Source of the DNA: Clusia tigrina
Lineage: Eukaryota > Arthropoda > Insecta > Diptera > Clusiidae
DNA: 64,000 nucleotides
Assembly: GCA_920105625.2 (NCBI GenBank)
Contig: OV050030.1
Location: 103,757,698 to 103,821,697, forward strand
Direction of reading: 5' to 3'
Shown: one piece after another, positions 1-14,430 of the stretch
Layout of the letters: each line of letters begins with the position of its first letter
How positions within the stretch are numbered: the first letter of the stretch is position 1
Position numbers and translations under genes: made by a program
Notes under the pieces: model-generated
Databases searched by the model: none
The model's input: only the letters and a program-made list of their open reading frames with translations
What the model was told of the DNA's origin: nothing

Positions 1-2889
1 AGGGTAGCATAACTATGAGCGATAATTTTAATTGACAAGAGGCTCGAGTATTTTATTGTCACAAAATTTCAAGGTTTTAAGACGCTACAGTAAAAATTTA
101 CAAGCATTTGAATGTTGCAAACTTTGAAAGGTGTAGGACGCACCGTATAGAAGTTAGTGCCATTTGAAGTTTTATCAGTGTTTTATTTGGGACTCAAGGG
201 TAGCATAGCTATGAAGATAGCTTAAATTGACAAGAGGCACGAGTACTTTATTGTCTCAAAATATAAAGATTTTATTGCGCTCCAGTAAAAAGTTACAAGC
301 ATTAGATTGTTGCAAACTTTGATAGGTATAGAGATTAGGGCCATTTGAAGTTTTATCAGTGTTTTATTTTGGAGTGAAGCGTAGCATAGCTATGAGCGAT
401 AATTTTAATTGACAAGAGGCTCGAGTACTTTATTGTCTCAAAATATCAAGATTTTATGGCGCTCCAGTAAAAAGTTACAAGCATTAGATTGTTGCAAACT
501 TTGATAGGTATAGGACGCACAGTATAGAGATTAGGGCCATTTGAAGTTTTATCAGTGTTTGATTTGGGACTCAAGGGTAGCATACCTATGAGCGATCATT
601 TTAATTGACAAGAGGCTCGAGTATTTCATTGTCACAAAATTTCAAGATTTTATGGCGCTCCAGTAAAAAGTTACAAGCATTTGATTGTTGCAAATTTTGA
701 TAGGTATAGGACACACAGTATAGAGATTAGGGCCATTTGAAGTTTTATCAGTGTTTTATTTTGGAGTGAAGCGTAGCATAGCTATGAGCGATAATATTAA
801 TTGACAAGAGGCTCGAGTACTTTATTGTCTCAAAATATAAAGATTTTATGGCGCTCCAGTAAAAAGTTACAAGCATTAGATTGTTGCAAACTTTGATAGG
901 TATAGAGATTAGGGCCATTTGAAGTTTTATCAGTGTTTGATTTGGGACTCAAGGGTAGCATACCTATGAGCGATAATTTTAATTGACAAGAGGCTCGAGT
1001 ATTTTATTGTCACAAAATTTCAAGATTTTATGACGCTCCAGTAAAAAGTTACAAGCATTTGATTGTTGCAAATTTTGATAGGTATAGGACACACAGTATA
1101 GAGATTAGGGCCATTTGAAGTTTTATCAGTGTTTGATTTGGGACTCAAGGGAAGCTTAGCTATGAGCGATAATTTTAATTGACAAGAGGCTCGAGTATTT
1201 TATTGTCACAAAATTTCAATGTTTTAAGGCGCTACAGTAAAACGTTACAACCATTTGAATGTTGCAAACTTTGAGAGGTGTAGGACGCACCGTATAGAAG
1301 TTAGTGCCATTTGAAGTTTTATCAGTGTTTCATTTGGGACTCAAGGATAGCATAGCTGTGAACGATAGCTTAAATTGACAAGAGGCACGAGTGCTTTATT
1401 GTCACAAAATTTCAAGATTTTATTACTCTCCAGTAAAAGTTACAAGCATTTAATTGTTGCAAATTTGGATAGGTATAGCACGCACAGTATAGAGATTACG
1501 GCCATTTGAAGTTTTATCAGTGTTTGATTTGGGACTCAAGGGTAGCATACCTATGAGCGATCATTTTAATTGACAAGAGGCTCGAGTATTTTATTGTCAC
1601 AAAATTTCAAGATTTTATGACGCTCCAGTAAAAAGTTACAAGCATTTGATTGTTGCAAATTTTGATAGGTATAGGACACACAGTATAGAGATTAGGGCCA
1701 TTTGAAGTTTTATCAGTGTTTTATTTTGGAGTGAAGCGTAGCATAGCTATGAGCGATAATTTTAATTGACAAGAGGCTCGAGTACTTTATTGTCTCAAAA
1801 TATAAAGATTTTATGGCGCTCCAGTAAAAAGTTACAAGCATTAGATTGTTGCAAACTTTGATAGGTATAGAGATTAGGGCCATTTGAAGTTTTATCAGTT
1901 TTTTGATTTGGGACTCAAGGGTAGCATACCTATGAGCGATAATTTTAATTGACAAGAGGCTCGAGTACTTTATTGTCTCAAAATATAAAGATTTTTTGGC
2001 GCTCCAGTAAAAAGTTACAAGCATTAGATTGTTGCAAATTTTGATAGGTATAGGACACACAGTATAGAGATTAGGGCCATTTGAAGTTTTATCAGTGTTT
2101 TATTTTGGAGTGAAGGGTAGCATAACTATGAGCGATAATTTTAATTGACAAGAGGCTCGAGTATTTTATTGTCACAAAATTTCAAGGTTTTAAGACGCTA
2201 CAGTAAAAATTTACAAGCATTTGAATGTTGCAAACTTTGAAAGGTGTAGGACGCACCGTATAGAAGTTAGTGCCATTTGAAGTTTTATCAGTGTTTTATT
2301 TGGGACTCAAGGGTAGCATAGCTATGAAGATAGCTTAAATTGACAAGAGGCACGAGTACTTTATTGTCACAAAATTTCAAGATTTTATTACTCTCCAGCA
2401 AAAATTTACAAGCATTTCATTGTTGCAAATTTTGATAGGTATAGGACGCCCACTATCGAGATTAGGGCCATTTGAAGTTTTATCAGTGTTTGATTTGGGA
2501 CTCAAGGGAAGCTTAGCTATGAGCGATAATTTTAATTGACAAGAGGCTCGAGTATTTTATTGTCACAAAATTTCAATGTTTTAAGGCGCTACAGTAAAAC
2601 GTTACAACCATTTGAATGTTGCAAACTTTGAGAGGTGTAGGACGCACCGTATAGAAGTTAGTGCCATTTGAAGTTTTATCAGTGTTTGATTTGGGACTCA
2701 AGGATAGCATAGCTATGAACGATAGCTTAAATTGACAAGAGGCACGAGTGCTTTATTGTCACAAAATTTCAAGATTTTATTACTCTCCAGTAAAGGTTAC
2801 AATCATTTAATTGTTGCAAATTTGGATAGGTACAGCACGCACAGTATAGAGATAAGGGCCATTTGAAGTTTTATCAGTGTTTGATTTGG

Positions 2890-5800
2890 GACTCAAGGGT
2901 AGCATACCTATGAGCGATAATTTTAATTGACAAGAGGCTCGAGTATTTTATTGTCACAAAATTTCAAGATTTTATGACGCTCCAGTAAAAAGTTACAAGC
3001 ATTTGATTGTTGCAAATTTTGATAGGTATAGGACACACAGTATAGAGATTAGGGCCATTTGAAGTTTTATCAGTGGTTTATTTTGGAGTGAAGGGTAGCA
3101 TAACTATGAGCGATAATTTTAATTGACAAGAAGCTCGAGTATTTTATTGTCACAATATTTCAAGGTTTTAAGACGCTACAGTAAAAATTTACAAGCATTT
3201 GAATGTTGCAAACTTTGAAAGGTGTAGGACGCACCGTATAGAAGTTAGTGCCATTTGAAGTTTTATCAGTGTTTTATTTGGGACTCAAGGGTAGCATAGC
3301 TATGAAGATAGCTTAAATTGACAAGAGGCACGAGTACTTTATTGTCTCAAAATATAAAGATTTTATTGCGCTCCAGTAAAAAGTTACAAGCATTAGATTG
3401 TTGCAAACTGTGATAGGTATAGAGATTAGGGCCATTTGAAGTTTTATCAGTGTTTGATTTGGGACTCAATGGTAGCATACCTATGAGCGATAAGTTTAAT
3501 TGACAAGAGGCTCGAGTATTTTATTGTCACAAAATTTCAAGATTTTATGACGCTCCAGTAAAAAGTTACAAGCAGTAGATTGTTGCAAACTTTGATAGGT
3601 ATAGGACACACAGTATAGAGATTACGGCCATTTGAAGTTTTATCAGTGTTTTATTTTGGAGTGAAGCGTAGCATAGCTATGAGCGATAATTTTAATTGAC
3701 AAGAGGCACGAGTACTTTATTGTCTCAAAATATAAAGATTTTATTGCGCTCCAGTAAAAAGTTACAAGCATTAGATTGTTGCAAATTTTGATAGGTATAG
3801 GACACACAGTATAGAGATTAGGGCCATTTGAAGTTTTATCAGTGTTTTATTTTGGAGTGAAGGGTAGCATAACTATGAGCGATAATTTTAATTGATAAGA
3901 GGCTCGAGTATTTTATTGTTACAAAATTTCAAGGTTTTAAGACGCTACAGTAAAAATTTACAAGCATTTGAATGTTGCAAACTTTGAAAGGTGTAGGACG
4001 CACCGTATAGAAGTTAGTGCCATTTGAAGTTTTATCAGTGTTTAATTTGGGACTCAAGGGTAGCATAGCTATGAAGATAGCTTAAATGGACAAGAGGCAC
4101 GAGTACTTTATTGTCACAAAATTTCAAGATTTTATTACTCTCCAGTAAAATTTACCAGCATTTGATTGTTGCAAATTTTGATAGGTATAGGACGCCCACT
4201 ATAGAGATTAGGGCCATTTGAAGTTTTATCAGTGTTTGACTTGGGACTCAAGGGAAGCTTAGCTATGAACGATAATTTTAATTGACAAGAGGCTCGAGTA
4301 TTTTATTGTCACAAAATTTCAATGTTTTAAGGCGCTACAGTAAAACGTTACAACCATTTGAATGTTGCAAACTTTGAGAGGTGTAGGACGCACCGTATAG
4401 AAGTTAGTGCCATTTGAAGTTTTATCAGTGTTTGATTTGGGACTCAAGGATAGCATAGCTATGAACGATAGCTTAAATTGACAAGAGGCACGAGTGCTTT
4501 ATTGTCACAAAATTTCAAGATTTTATGACGCTCCAGTAAAAAGTTACAAGCATTAGATTGTTGCAAAATTTGATAGGTATAGGACACACAGTATAGAGAT
4601 TAGGGCCATTTGAAGTTTTATCAGTGTTTGATTTGGGACTCAAGGGTAGCATACCTATGAGCGATAATTTTAATTGACAAGAGGCTCGAGTACTTTATTG
4701 TCTCAAAATATCAAGATTTTATGGCGCTCCAGTAAAAAGTTACAAGCATTAGATTGTTGCAAACTTTGATAGGTATAGGACGCACAGTATAGAGATTAGG
4801 GCCATTTGAAGTTTTATCAGTGTTTGATTTGGGACTCAAGGGTAGCATACCTATGAGCTTTCATTTTAATTGACAAGAGGCTCGAGTATTTTATTGTCAC
4901 AAAATTTCAAGATTTTATGGCGCTCCAGTAAAAAGTTACAAGCATTTGATTGTTGCAAATTTTGATAGGTATAGGACACACAGTATAGATATTAGGGCCA
5001 TTTGAAGTTTTATCAGTGTTTTATTTTGGAGTGAAGCGTAGCATAGCTATGAGCGATAATTTTAATTGACAAGAGGCTCGAGTACTTTATTGTCTCAAAA
5101 TATAAAGATTTTATGGCGCTCCAGTAAAAAGTTACAAGCATTAGATTGTTGCAAACTTTGATAGGTATAGAGATTAGGGCCATTTGAAGTTTTATCAGTG
5201 TTTGATTTGGGACTCAAGGGTAGCATACCTATGAGCGATCATTTTAATTGACAAGAGGCTCGAGTATTTTATTGTCACAAAATTTCAAGATTTTATGACG
5301 CTCCAGTAAAAAGTTACAAGCATTTGATTGTTGCAAATTGTGATAGGTATAGGACACACAGTATAGAGATTAGGGCCATTTGAAGTTTTATCAGTGTTTT
5401 ATTTTGGAGTGAAGGGTAGCATAACTATGAGCGATAATTTTAATTGACAAGAGGCTCGAGTATTTTATTGTCACAAAATTTCAAGGTTTTAAGACGCTAC
5501 AGTAAAAATTTACAAGCATCTGAATGTTGCAAACTTTGAAAGGTGTAGGACGCACCGTATAGAAGTTAGTGCCATTTGAAGTTTTATCAGTGTTTTATTT
5601 GGGACTCAAGGGTAGCATAGCTATGAAGATAGCTTAAATTGACAAGAGGCACGAGTACTTTATTGTCTCAAAATATAAAGATTTTATTGCGCTCCAGTAA
5701 AAAGTTACAAGCATTAGATTGTTGCAAACTTTGATAGGTATAGAGATTAGGGCCATTTGAAGTTTTATCAGTGCTTGATTTGGGACTCAAGGGTAGCATA

Positions 5801-7940
5801 CCTATGAGCGATCATTTTAATTGACAAGAGGCTCGAGTATTTTATTGTCACAAAATTTCAAGATTTTATGACGCTTCAGTAAAAAGTTACAAGCATTTGA
5901 TTGTTGCAAATTTTGATAGGTATAGGACACACAGTATAGAGATTACGGCCATTTGAAGTTTTATCAGTGTTTTATTTTGGAGTGAAGCGTAGCATAGCTA
6001 TGAGCGATAATTTTAATTGACAAGAGGCACGAGTACTTTATTGTCTCAAAATATAAAGATTTTATTGCGCTCCAGTAAAAAGTTACAAGCATTAGATTGT
6101 TGCAAATTTTGATAGGTATAGGACACACAGTATAGAGATTAGGGCCATTTGAAGTTTTATCAGTGTTTTATTTTGGAGTGAAGGGTAGCATAACTATGAG
6201 CGATAATTTTAATTGATAAGAGGCTCGAGTATTTTATTGTCACAAAATTTCAAGGTTTTAAGACGCTACAGTAAAAATTTACAAGCATTTGAATGTTGCA
6301 AACTTTGAAAGGTGTAGGACGCACCGTATAGAAGTTAGTGCCATTTGAAGTTTTATCAGTGTTTTATTTGGGACTCAAGGGTAGCATAGCTATGAAGATA
6401 GCTTAAATGGACAAGAGGCACGAGTACTTTATTGTCACAAAATTTCAAGATTTTATTACTCTCCAGTAAAGTTTACAAGCATTTGATTGTTGCAAATTTT
6501 GATAGGTATAGGACGCCCACTATAGAGATTAGGGCCATTTGAAGTTTTATCAGTGTTTGACTTGGGACTCAAGGGAAGCTTAGCTATGAACGATAATTTT
6601 AATTGACAAGAGGCTCGAGTATTTTATTGTCACAAAATTTCAATGTTTTAAGGCGCTACAGTAAAACGTTACAACCATTTGAATGTTGCAAACTTTGAGA
6701 GGTGTAGGACGCACCGTATAGAAGTTAGTGCCATTTGAAGTTTTATCAGTGTTTGATTTGGGACTCAAGGATAGCATAGCTATGAACGATAGCTTAAATT
6801 GACAAGAGGCACGAGTGCTTTATTGTCACAAAATTTCAAGATTTTATGACGCTCCAGTAAAAAGTTACAAGCATCAGATTGTTGCAAAATTTGATAGGTA
6901 TAGGACACACAGTATAGAGATTAGGGCCATTTGAAGTTTTATCAGTGTTTGATTTGGGACTCAAGGGTAGCATACCTATGAGCGATAATTTTAATTGACA
7001 AGAGGCTCGAGTACTTTATTGTCTCAAAATATCAAGATTTTATGGCGCTCCAGTAAAAAGTTACAAGCATTAGATTGTTGCAAACTTTGATAGGTATAGG
7101 ACGCACAGTATAGAGATTAGGGCCATTAGAAGTTTTATCAGTGTTTGATTTGGGACTCAAGAGTAGCATACCTATGAGCTTTCATTTTAATTGACAAGAG
7201 GCTCGAGTATTTTATTGTCACAAAATTTCAAGATTTTATGGCGCTCCAGTAAAAAGTTACAAGCATTTGATTGTTGCAAATTTTGATAGGTATAGGACAC
7301 ACAGTATAGAGATTGGGGCCATTTGAAGTTTTATCAGTGTTTTATTTTGGAGTGAAGCGTAGCATAGCTATGAGCGATAATTTTAATTGACAAGAGGCTC
7401 GAGTACTTTATTGTCTCAAAATATAAAGATTTTATGGCGCTCCAGTAAAAAGTTACAAGCATTAGATTGTTGCAAACTTTGATAGGTATAGAGATTAGGG
7501 CCATTTGAAGTTTTATCAGTGTTTGATTTGGGACTCAAGGGTAGCATACCTATGAGCGATCATTTTAATTGACAAGAGGCTCGAGTATTTTATTGTCACA
7601 AAATTTCAAGATTTTATGACGCTCCAGTAAAAAGTTACAAGCATTTGATTGTTGCAAATTTTGATAGGTATAGGACACACAGTATAGAGATTAGGGCCAT
7701 TTGAAGTTTTATCAGTGTTTTATTTTGGAGTGAAGGGTAGCATAACTATGAGCGATAATTTTAATTGACAAGAGGCTCGAGTATTTTATTGTCACAAAAT
7801 TTCAAGGTTTTAAGACGCTACAGTAAAAATTTACAAGCATCTGAATGTTGCAAACTTTGAAAGGTGTAGGACGCACCGTATAGAAGTTAGTGCCATTTGA
7901 AGTTTTATCAGTGTTTTATTTGGGACTCAAGGGTAGCATA
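2890..7940 (+). repeat. Higher-order repeat, ~2,321-bp unit, two copies
   Basis: Rare variants recur at a fixed offset. The form attgataagaggctcg occurs near 3,890 and 6,211, cttaaatggacaag near 4,083 and 6,404, and gagctttcatttt at 4,855 and 7,176 (offset 2,321). The shared block runs from about 2.89-5.2 kb and about 5.2-7.94 kb, roughly 12 monomers per unit. The match weakens after about 7,940, where gaagctatctt replaces gaagatagctt. I read this as a recent segmental tandem duplication inside the array. Confidence 0.85.
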
Positions 7941-9079
7941 GCTATGAAGCTATCTTAAATTGACAAGAGGCACGAGTACTTTATTGTCTCAAAATATAAA
8001 GATTTTATGGCGCTCCAGTAAAAAGTTACAAGCATTAGATTGTTGCAAACTTTGATAGGTATAGAGATTAGGGCCATTTGAAGTTTTATCAGTGTTTGAT
8101 TTGGGACTCAAGGGTAGCATACCTATGAGCGATAATTTTAATTGACAAGAGGCTCGAGTATTTTATTGTCACAAAATTTCAAGACTTTATGACGCTCCAG
8201 TAAAAAGTTACAAGCATTAGATTGTTGCAAACTTTGATAGGTATAGGACACACAGTATAGAGATTAGGGCCATTTGAAGTTTTATCAGTGTATGATTTGG
8301 GACTCAAGGGTAGCATACCTATGAGCGATAATTTTAATTGACAAGAGGCTCGAGTACTTTATTGTCTCAAAATATCAAGATTTTATGGCGCTCCAGTAAA
8401 AAGTTACAAGCATTTGATTGTTGCAAATTTTGATAGGTATAGGACACACAGTATAGAGATTAGGGCCATTTGAAGTTTTATCAGTGTTTTATTTTGGAGT
8501 GAAGCGTAGCATAGCTATGAGCGATAATTTTAATTGACAAGAGGCTCGAGTACTTTATTGTCTCAAAATATAAAGATTTTATGGCGCTCCAGTAAAAAGT
8601 TACAAGCATTAGATTGTTGCAAACTTTGATAGGTATAGAGATTAGGGCCATTTGAAGTTTTATCAGTGTTTGATTTGGGACTCAAGGGTAGCATACCTAT
8701 GAGCGATAATTTTAATTGACAAGAGGCTCGAGTATTTTATTGTCACAAAATTTCAAGATTTTATGACGCTCCAGTAAAAAGTTACAAGCATTAGATTGTT
8801 GCAAACTTTGATAGGTATAGGACACACATTATAGAGATTAGGGCCATTTGAAGTTTTATCAGTGTTTTATTTTGGAGTGAAGCGTAGCATAGCTATGAGC
8901 GATAATTTTAATTGACAAGAGGCTCGAGTACTTTATTGTCTCAAAATATAAAGATTTTATGGCGCTCCAGTAAAAAGTTACAAGCATTAGATTGTTGCAA
9001 ATTTTGATAGGTATAGGACACACAGTATAGAGATTAGGGCCATTTGAAGTTTTATCAGTGTTTTATTTTGGAGTGAAAG

Positions 9080-12000
9080 GTAGCATAACTATGAGCGATC
9101 ATTTTAATTGACAAGAGGCTCGAGTATTTTATTGTCACAAAATTTCAAGGTTTTAAGACGCTACAGTAAAAATTTACAAGCATTTGAATGTTGCAAACTT
9201 TGAAAGTTGTAGGACGCACCGTATAGAAGTTAGTGCCATTTGAAGTTTTATCAGTGTTTTATTTGGGACTCAAGGGTAGCATAGCTATGAAGATAGCTTA
9301 AATTGACAAGAGGCACGAGTACTTTATTGTCACAAAATTTCAAGATTTTATTACTCTCCAGTAAAATTTACAAGCATTTGATTGTTGCAAATTTTGATAG
9401 GTATAGGACGCCCACTATAGAGATTAGGGCCATTTGAAGTTTTATCAGTGTTTGATTTGGGACTCAAGGGAAGCTTAGCTATGAGCGATAATTTTAATTG
9501 ACAAGAGGCTCGAGTATTTTATTGTCACAAAATTTCAATGTTTTAAGGCGCTACAGTAAAACGTTACAACCATTTGAATGTTGCAAACTTTGAGAGGTGT
9601 AGGACGCACCGTATAGAAGTTAGTGCCATTTGAAGTTTCATCAGTGTTTGATTTGGGACTCAAGGATAGCATAGCTATGAACGATAGCTTAAATTGACAA
9701 GAGGCACGAGTACTTTATTGTCTCAAAATATAAAGATTTTATGGCGCTCCAGTAAAAAGTTACAAGCATTAGATTGTTGCAAACTTTGATAGGTATAGAG
9801 ATTAGGGCCATTTGAAGTTTTATCAGTGTTTGATTTGGGACTCAAGGGTAGCATACCTATGAGCGATAATTTTAATTGACAAGAGGCTCGAGTATTTTAT
9901 TGTCACAAAATTTCAAGATTTTATGACGCTCCAGTAAAAAGTTACAAGCATTAGATTGTTGCAAACTTTGATAGGTATAGAGATTAGGGCCATTTGAAGT
10001 TTTATCAGTGTTTGATTTGGGACTCAAGGGTAGCATACCTATGAGTGATAATTTTAATTGACAAGAGGCTCGAGTTTTTTATTGTGACAAAATTTCAAGA
10101 TTTTATGACGCTCCAGTAAAAAGTTACAAGCATTTGATTGTTGAAAATTTTGATAGGAATAGGACACACAGTATAGAGATGAGGGCCATTTGAAGTTTTA
10201 TCAGTGTTTTATTTTGGAGTGAAGGGTAGCATAACTATGAGAAATTTCAAGGTTTTAAGACGCTACAGTAAAACGTTACAACCATTTGAATCTTGCAAAC
10301 TTTGAGAGGTGTAGGACGCACCGTATAGAAGTTAGTGCCATTTGAAGTTTTATCAGTGTTTGATTTGGGACTCAAGGGAAGCTTAGCCATGAGCGATAAT
10401 TTTAATTGACAAGAGGCTCGAGTACTTTATTGTCTCAAAATATCAAGATTTTATGGCGCTCCAGTAAAAAGTTACAAGCATTAGATTGTTGCAAACTTTG
10501 ATAGGTATAGGACGCACAGTATAGAGATTAGGGCCATTTGAAGTTTTATCAGTGTTTGATTTGGGACTCAAGGGTAGCATACCTATGAGCGATCATTTTA
10601 ATTGACAAGAGGCTCGAGTATTTTATTGTCACAAAATTTCAAGATTTTATGACGCTCCAGTAAAAAGTTACAAGCATTTGATTGTTGCATATTTTGATAG
10701 GTATAGGACGCACAGTATAGAGATTAGGGCCATTTGAAGTTTTATCAGTGTTTGATTTGGGACTCAAGGGTAGCATACCTATGAGCGATCATTTTAATTG
10801 ACAAGAGGCTCGAGTATTTTATTGTCACAAAATTTCAAGATTTTATGACGCTCCAGTAAAAAGTTACAAGCATTTGATTGTTGCATATTTTGATAGGTAT
10901 AGGACACACAGTATAGAGATTAGGGCCATTTGAAGTTTTATCAGTGTTTTATTTTGGAGTGAAGGGTAGCATAACTATGAGCGATAATTTTAATTGACAA
11001 GAGGCTCGAGTATATTATTGTCACAAAATTTCAAGGTTTTAAGACGCTACAGTAAAAATTTACAAGCATCTGAATGTTGCAAACTTTGAAAGGTGTAGGA
11101 CGCACCGTATAGAAGTTAGTGCCATTTGAAGTTTTATCAGTGTTTTATTGGGACTCAAGGGTAGCATAGCTATGAAGCTAGCTTAAATTGACAAGAGGCA
11201 CGAGTACTTTATTGTCTCAAAATATAAAGATTTTATGGCGCTCCAGTAAAAAGTTACAAGCATTAGATTGTTGTAAACTTTGATAGGTATAGAGATTAGG
11301 GCCATTTGAAGTTTTATCAGTGTTTGATTTGGGACTCAAGGGTAGCATACCTATGAGCGATAATTTTAATTGACAAGAGGCTCGAGTATTTTATTGTCAC
11401 AAAATTTCAAGATTTTATGACGCTCCAGTAAAAAGTTACAAGCATTAGATTGTTGCAAACTTTGATAGGTATAGGACACACAGTATAGAGATTAGGGCCA
11501 TTTGAAGTTTTATCAGTGTTTTATTTTGGAGTGAAGCGTAGCATAGCTATGAGCGATAATTTTAATTGACAAGTGGCTCGAGTACTTTATTGTCTCAAAA
11601 TATAAAGATTTTATGGCGCTCCAGTAAAAAGTTACAAGCATTAGATTGTTGCAAATTTTGATAGGTATAGGACACACAGTATAGAGATTAGGGCCATTTG
11701 AAGTTTTATCAGTGTTTTATTTTGGAGTGAAGGGTAGCATAACTATGAGCGATAATTTTAATTGACAAGAGGCTCGAGTATTTTATTGTCACAAAATTTC
11801 AAGGTTTTAAGACGCTACAGTAAAAATTTACAAGCATTTGAATGTTGCAAACTTTGAAAGTTGTAGGACGCACCGTATAGAAGTTAGTGCCATTTGAAGT
11901 TTTATCAGTGTTTTATTTGGGACTCAAGGGTAGCATAGCTATGAAGATAGCTTAAATTGACAAGAGGCACGAGTACTTTATTGTCACAAAATTTCAAGAT

Positions 12001-14430
12001 TTTATTACTCTCCAGTAAAATTTACAAGCATTTGATTGTTGCAAATTTTGATAGGTATAGGACGCCCACTATAGAGATTAGGGCCATTTGAAGTTTTATC
12101 AGTGTTTGATTTGGGACTCAAGGGAAGCTTAGCTATGAGCGATAATTTTAATTGACAAGAGGCTCGAGTATTTTATTGTCACAAAATTTCAATGTTTTAA
12201 GGCGCTACAGTAAAACGTTACAACCATTTGAATGTTGCAAACTTTGAGAGGTGTAGGACGCACCGTATAGAAGTTAGTGCCATTTGAAGTTTTATCAGTG
12301 TTTGATTTGGGACTCAAGGGAAGCTTAGCTATGAGCGAAAATTTTAATTGACAAGAGGCTCGAGTACTTTATTGTCTCAAAATATCAAGATTTTATGGCG
12401 CTCCAGTAAAAAGTTACAAGCATTAGATTGTTGCAAACTTTGATAGGTATAGGACGCACAGTATAGAGATTAGGGCCATTTGAAGTTTTATCAGTGTTTG
12501 ATTTGGGACTCAAGGGTAGCATACCTATGAGCGATCATTTAATTGACAAGAGGCTCGAGTCTTTTATTGTCACAAAATTTCAAGATTTTATGACGCTCCA
12601 GTAAAAAGTTACAAGCATTTGATTGTTGCATATTTTGATAGGTATAGGACACACTGTATAGAGATTAGGGCCATTTGAAGTTTTATCAGTGTTTTATTTT
12701 GGAGTGAAGGGTAGCATAACTATGAGCGATAATTTTGATTGACAAGAGGCTGGAGTATTTTATTGTCACAAAATTTCAAGGTTTTAAGACGCTACAGTAA
12801 AAATTTACAAGCATTTGAATGTTGCAAACTTTGAAAGTTGTAGGACGCACCGTATAGAAGTTAGTGCCATTTGAAGTTTTATCAGTGTTTTATTTGGGAC
12901 TCAAGGGTAGCATAGCTATGAAGATAGCTTAAATTGACAAGAGGCACGAGTACTTTATTGTCACAAAATTTCAAGATTTTATTACTCTCCAGTAAAATTT
13001 ACAAGCATTTGATTGTTGCAAATTTTGATAGGTATAGGACGCCCACTATAGAGATTAGGGCCATTTGAAGTTTTATCAGTGTTTGATTTGGGACTCAAGG
13101 GAAGCTTAGCTATGAGCGATAATTTTAATTGACAAGAGGCTCGAGTATTTTATTGTCACAAAATTTCAATGTTTTAAGGCGCTACAGTAAAACGTTACAA
13201 CCATTTGAATGTTGCAAACTTTGAGAGGTGTAGGACGCACCGTATAGAAGTTAGTGCCATTTGAAGTTTTATCAGTGTTTGATTTGGGACTCAAGGATAG
13301 CATAGCTATGAACGATAGCTTAAATTGACAAGAGGCACGAGTACTTTATTGTCTCAAAATATAAAGATTTTATGGCGCTCCAGTAAAAAGTTACAAGCAT
13401 TAGATTGTTGCAAACTTTGATAGGTATAGAGATTAGGGCCATTTGAAGTTTTATCAGTGTTTAATTTGGGACCCAAGGGTAGCATACCTATGAGCGATAA
13501 TTTTAATTGACAAGAGGCTCGAGTATTTTATTGTCACAAAATTTCAAGATTTTATGACGCTCCAGTAAAAAGTTACAAGCATTAGATTGTTGCAAACTTT
13601 GATAGGTATAGAGATTAGGGCCATTTGAAGTTTTATCAGTGTTTGATTTGGGACTCAAGGGTAGCATACCTATGAGTGATAATTTTAATTGACAAGAGAC
13701 TCGAGTATTTTATTGTGACAAAATTTCAAGATTTTATGACGCTCCAGTAAAAAGTTACAAGCATTTGATTGTTGCAAATTTTGATAGGAATAGGACACAC
13801 AGTATAGAGATGAGGGCCATTTGAAGTTTTATCAGTGTTTTATTTTGGAGTGAAGGGTAGCATAACTATGAGCGATAATTTTAATTGACAAGAGGCTCGA
13901 GTATTTTATTGTCACAAAATTTCAAGGTTTTAAGACGCTACAGTAAAACGTTACAACCATTTGAATCTTGCAAACTTTGAGAGGTGTAGGACGCACCGTA
14001 TAGAAGTTAGTGCCATTTGAAGTTTTATCAGTGTTTGATTTGGGACTCAAGGGAAGCTTAGCCATGAGCGATAATTTTAATTGACAAGAGGCTCGAGTAC
14101 TTTATTGTCTCAAAATATCAAGATTTTATGGCGCTCCAGTAAAAAGTTACAAGCATTAGATTGTTGCAAACTTTGATAGGTATAGGACGCACAGTATAGA
14201 GATTAGGGCCATTTGAAGTTTTATCAGTGTTTGATTTGGGACTCAAGGGTAGCATACCTATGAGCGATCATTTTAATTGACAAGAGGCTCGAGTATTTTA
14301 TTGTCACAAAATTTCAAGATATTATGACGCTCCAGTAAAAAGTTACAAGCATTTGATTGTTGCATATTTTGATAGGTATAGGACACACAGTATAGAGATT
14401 AGGGCCATTTGAAGTTTTATCAGTGTTTTA
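9080..14430 (+). repeat. Higher-order repeat, ~3,675-bp offset
   Basis: The block at about 9.08-10.76 kb is repeated at about 12.71-14.43 kb. Diagnostic shared variants are gatgagggcc (near 10,178 and 13,809), gaatcttgcaa (near 10,289 and 13,964) and gcttagccatg (10,381 and 14,056). The offset is 3,631 bp before position 10,238 and 3,675 bp after it. The left copy lost about 44 bp there, so the deletion postdates the duplication. Confidence 0.8.

Noticed and set aside
1713..2060. Minus-strand open frames inside the satellite, here and near 32.5, 45.9, 52.0, 52.9 and 63.8 kb, and one on the plus strand at 32,171
   Set aside because: They follow the monomer, share the same repeated peptide in several frames, have no start context or domain, and are broken in neighbouring copies. 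They are by-products of a stop-poor repeat strand.
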